Positions 36,103 through 38,414 of a DNA stretch of 38,414 bases are shown here, one piece after another. The notes under the pieces were generated by a model. The model did no database searches. It was not told the DNA's origin and saw nothing but the letters and a program-made list of their open reading frames with translations. Origin of the DNA: Legionella yabuuchiae (lineage in GTDB: Bacteria > Pseudomonadota > Gammaproteobacteria > Legionellales > Legionellaceae). Each line of letters starts with the position of its first letter. The stretch's first letter is position 1. Made by a program: the position numbers and the translations under genes. The DNA lies in assembly GCF_900640115.1 (NCBI RefSeq), contig NZ_CAAAIW010000028.1, positions 1 through 38,414 of the forward strand, written 5' to 3'.

Positions 36103-36333
36103 TTATGGCTGCGTTGATTGATCATGCGTTTTTCGGCTCTTTGACAAAAATGTATGATCAGGATGAAGGTGAGTAATAACGATGAATTCAGGATCATCGT
36201 CTAAAAAGGATTCCTACCCACAATCGAGCAAAAACGTATCATCAATTAATAAACCAGAATGATGAGAATGATGAGAATGATAAGGCGCTGAAGGTTCAAC
36301 TTCACGCCGAGTCCCTAACACCTTTATTTTCAT
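36103..36333 (-). pseudogene. Broken metallo-beta-lactamase-fold hydrolase remnant
   Basis: Reading leftward from ATG 36333, the frame encodes MKIKVLGTRREVEPSAPYHS, then GLLIDDTFLLDCG, a TAG stop (36216-36214), then ESFLDDDPEFIVITHLHPDH and a short unrelated tail to a TAA at 36105-36103. VLGTR...LIDD..LLDCG and the HxHxDH zinc motif (THLHPDH) are the start of an MBL-fold hydrolase. The internal stop (probably once a Glu codon) and loss of everything beyond the first motif mark a pseudogene. A 9-base tandem repeat gives HSHHSHHS, likely a slippage expansion. It lies antisense in the gap between the M50 protease and amidoligase genes. Confidence 0.75.
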
Positions 36334-36483
36334 AATTTCATCTTCACCACGATACTTGTCTTTAAGAAACCGATTGTCGCTTAAGTAATTCTAGTTCTGG
36401 ATTGCCACACAAGTCAGCTTGTTTTATAACGTATATTAATTTATTGTTTAAAATAACTCTTTTTTCCAGTTTCTTGAGCGTGG
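36334..36483. other. Leader region of the amidoligase operon
   Basis: This AT-rich stretch upstream of the operon contains a fragment (TTGTGTGGCAATCCAGAAC near 36395-36412 on the minus strand) resembling the TGGTAATCCAG repeats elsewhere. No strong promoter could be assigned, and the ribosome site before ATG 36484 is weak (TTGAGCG). Confidence 0.3.
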
Positions 36484-37494
36484 ATGAATAGTCAACATGA
36501 CACCGCTTCTAAGGATTTATTTCCCCCTTATCTAAAAAACCATGAGGGACATGATCGTCTTGTGGGATTTGAAATTGAATATGTGGGTATTTCGATTGAA
36601 GAATCCATCCAACTCTTAAAAAATCTTTTTTCGGGAAATATTAAGCGGCTCAATCAAAATGAATACGTATTAAAAGACTCATGCCTTGGCGAATTTAAAG
36701 TGGAGCTGGATGCGCATCTTTTAAAGCAGCTGGCGGCTGAATCAGAAAAAAATCGACAAGAAAATAAAATTGATATCAAAGGCTATATTCATCGGTTTAT
36801 TTCTTCAGCACTTGATGAAATTATCCCAATAGAAATCATAACCCCGCCCGTGACTATTCAATCCATTCAATCATTGGATCCGATTGTAGAAGATCTACGT
36901 GAACATGGGGCAAAGGGGACATACACCTCAAAAATTGCGGCGTTTGGGGTACATATTAATCCTGATGTTCCTTCTTTATCCGCTGCCTGTATTCTAAGTT
37001 ATTTGCGTGCGTATGTGTTGCTTAGTGATTGGCTAAGAAATGAAATTGATGTTGATTTTAGTCGAGCGGCATCCCCCTTTATTAATGAGTACCCGCAGGC
37101 GTACAAAAAAATGATTTTGCAGTCCGACTATCAACCAACCATGCATACCTTAATAGATGATTATATTCGCTACAATCGTACGCGTAACCGCGCGTTAGAT
37201 ATGTTGCCATTATTTATGTATATTGATGAACAAACGGTGAAAGAAAAAATAGGCTCAAAATTGATTCATGCACGCCCTACGCTTCATTATCGTCTAGCGA
37301 ATTCGAATTTAAATTTGCCTGATTGGAATTTCACAACCGAATGGAGACGGTGGCTGTACATCGAAAAGCTTGCAGCGAATGATTCTGTGCAAGAGGAGAT
37401 GGCGAAAGAATACTTAGCTTTGGAGCGGCAATCCATTTTTTTAAATAAAGATAAATGGATTAATACCACTTCAAATTATCTGCAAGCGTTATGA
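36484..37494 (+). CDS. Putative amidoligase (COOH-NH2 ligase fold)
   Basis: The 336-residue protein has the features of the amidoligase family: VGFEIEYVG at 27-35 as the first acidic strand of the glutamine-synthetase-like fold, a FGVHINPD motif near 158 and a late RPTLHYRLANS segment followed by EWRRWLYIEKL. Such enzymes use ATP to join a carboxylate to an amine. They were described by comparative genomics as makers of peptide tags or small metabolites, often beside class-I glutamine-amidotransferase-like peptidases. Exactly such a gene follows, overlapping by 4 bases (ATGA), so the two are probably made together. Substrates are unknown. Confidence 0.8.
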   Translation: MNSQHDTASKDLFPPYLKNHEGHDRLVGFEIEYVGISIEESIQLLKNLFSGNIKRLNQNEYVLKDSCLGEFKVELDAHLLKQLAAESEKNRQENKIDIKGYIHRFISSALDEIIPIEIITPPVTIQSIQSLDPIVEDLREHGAKGTYTSKIAAFGVHINPDVPSLSAACILSYLRAYVLLSDWLRNEIDVDFSRAASPFINEYPQAYKKMILQSDYQPTMHTLIDDYIRYNRTRNRALDMLPLFMYIDEQTVKEKIGSKLIHARPTLHYRLANSNLNLPDWNFTTEWRRWLYIEKLAANDSVQEEMAKEYLALERQSIFLNKDKWINTTSNYLQAL

Positions 37495-38177
37495 GCAATC
37501 GACCTGTTATTGCTATTACCCACTCCGTTAACCAATCGAGAGTAGCAATTTTTTTTGTGAAATTAGCCATTTGGTTAGCAGGCGGCACTGCTAAATGCAT
37601 CACTGCACAAAAAAATTCAAATTTTTTTGATTATGATGGTTTGGTTTTATGTGGGGGAGTGGATATAAATCCTGAGTTATATGGGGATACGAAAAAGCAG
37701 GGCTACCCCTATGAACCCGAACGCGATGAATTAGAGCTTGCTCATTTAACCTTGGCCGAGAAAAAAAATATCCCCGTGTTTGGTCTATGTCGGGGGTGTC
37801 AGCTCATGAATGTATTTCGTTCTGGAACGCTTCATTTAGACATCGTGAAAGCGTATGAAAAAGCGCAATACCCATCAAATCTAATAGGCTATATCTTCTT
37901 TAGAAAAATGATTTATATCGAGAAAGAAAGTAAATTATTTGTACTAGTACAAAAATCTGAGATAAAAGTGAATAGTCTTCATAAGCAATCTATCAGTCAA
38001 CTCGGGCGTGACCTTGTGATTAGCGCTTCTGAAAAAAATAAAATCGTGCAATGCATCGAAGATCCAAGAAAACAATTTTTTTTAGGCGTGCAGTTTCATC
38101 CTGAGTTTTTAATTTATAAAAACTACTTCCGCAATCTTTTTAGAGCCCTAGTGCGATCAACCAAACCCACCGCGTAA
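37491..38177 (+). CDS. Class-I glutamine amidotransferase-like peptidase (C26, gamma-glutamyl hydrolase type)
   Basis: The 228-residue protein resembles PuuD/gamma-glutamyl-GABA hydrolases: VIAITHSV at the start, DGLVLCGGVDINPELYG near 50-66, the nucleophile Cys in FGLCRGCQLMNV near 98-107, VNSLHKQSI near 165, and the His-Glu pair in GVQFHPEF near 201-208. C26 enzymes hydrolyse gamma-glutamyl amide bonds. Translationally coupled to the amidoligase gene, it may release, trim or recycle the amide that the ligase forms. The GGxxxQD element after the nucleophile is altered (SGTLHLDI). It is somewhat shorter than typical PuuD (about 250). Confidence 0.87.
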   Translation: MSNRPVIAITHSVNQSRVAIFFVKLAIWLAGGTAKCITAQKNSNFFDYDGLVLCGGVDINPELYGDTKKQGYPYEPERDELELAHLTLAEKKNIPVFGLCRGCQLMNVFRSGTLHLDIVKAYEKAQYPSNLIGYIFFRKMIYIEKESKLFVLVQKSEIKVNSLHKQSISQLGRDLVISASEKNKIVQCIEDPRKQFFLGVQFHPEFLIYKNYFRNLFRALVRSTKPTA

Positions 38178-38201
38178 ATTTGATCTGGGAAATCAATCAT
38201 A

Positions 38202-38252
38202 TTCAAAATGCGGCAGGGCGAAAAAGAAAAAGCATAAATCACGCATTTTGAA
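38202..38252. terminator. Inverted repeat after the amidoligase operon, possible terminator
   Basis: TTCAAAATGCG (38202-38212) and CGCATTTTGAA (38242-38252) are perfect 11-bp arms around a 29-base purine-rich loop, 24 bases beyond the stop of the peptidase gene. No T-run follows, so it may be a repeat or a transcript-stabilising structure. Confidence 0.45.
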
Positions 38253-38305
38253 CGATTACGGGTATAGAAAGGCACTGGTAAATTTCGTACCTTCCTGCCC
38301 CTGTA

Positions 38306-38341
38306 CATGACAAAAAACCTGTCATGCCCGCGCAGGCGGGC
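38306..38341. repeat. REP-like double hairpin at the right edge
   Basis: CATGACA/TGTCATG (38306-38312, 38320-38326) is joined to GCCCGC-GCAG-GCGGGC (38326-38341). This 'TGTCATGCCCGCG..CGGGC' form is common among dispersed bacterial repeats. No gene is seen from 38178 to the window end. Confidence 0.6.
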
Positions 38342-38414
38342 AACCATCCATCAAAATAATCCGATGCCCAAATCAAGCCACTGGGGGTTGTTTTGCTCGA
38401 TAAGGTTTATTTTC

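Noticed and set aside
38123..38347. 74-codon minus-strand ORF at the right edge
   Set aside because: It spans palindromic repeats and the end of the peptidase gene; composition is non-coding.
1..38414. CRISPR arrays, tRNA or rRNA genes, IS transposases
   Set aside because: No regularly spaced repeats, cloverleaf-like stretches, rRNA signatures or transposase motifs were seen on either strand.

Overview
The window looks like a chromosomal segment from a Legionella-type gammaproteobacterium (order Legionellales). DNA is moderately AT-rich. Housekeeping genes alternate with large 'eukaryotic-like' ORFs typical of Dot/Icm effectors: a giant kinase/coiled-coil protein, a CX5R phosphatase with C-terminal membrane hairpin, and a PPP phosphatase of WipA/WipB type. 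It also carries a fused aspartokinase/diaminopimelate decarboxylase and two candidate PmrA-type tandem operators. The assignment is inferred from gene content; no rRNA or tRNA is present to anchor it.

Layout. 1-6031 (-): 5' part of a giant protein (at least 2010 codons, running off the left edge) with a kinase-like domain and a coiled coil. 6174-8318 (+): polytopic membrane protein fused to a spermidine-synthase-like domain. 8458-9702 (+): membrane-rich protein of unknown function behind a PmrA-like box. 9723-18821 (-): parE, a nested palindromic element with flanking direct repeats, mrp, an AddA-type helicase/nuclease and lysAC. 19168-20553 (+): FadL-type outer-membrane protein. 20589-20984 (-): small exported protein. 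21192-26747 (+): queA, a Tgt-like probable pseudoenzyme, yajC, secD, secF. 27047-28530 (-): phhB and hisC. 28754-30301 (+): three overlapping minor pilin genes (PilV/W/X type). 30288-34056 (-): two phosphatase-like effector candidates. 34217-36096: divergent CBS-domain protein and M50 site-2 protease with CBS domains. 36103-36333 (-): a broken metallo-beta-lactamase-fold gene, readable only across a stop codon. 36484-38177 (+): amidoligase-like protein coupled to a class-I glutamine-amidotransferase-like peptidase. The right edge holds palindromic repeats.

How the genes relate. The Sec accessory genes, tRNA-queuosine gene, lysine/histidine biosynthesis genes, topoisomerase IV and Mrp form the core backbone. 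Between them sit likely host-interaction genes: one kinase-like protein and two phosphatases that could act on host phospho-substrates. Several intergenic gaps hold imperfect palindromes that look like small dispersed repeats. No IS element, tRNA, rRNA or CRISPR array was seen.

Most worth a second look: the amidoligase-peptidase operon, the giant kinase-like protein with its upstream operator, the PmrA-like promoter of the 8458 gene, the Tgt-like protein that keeps its zinc site but appears to lose its catalytic aspartates, the MITE-like element between mrp and parE, and the MBL-fold pseudogene.
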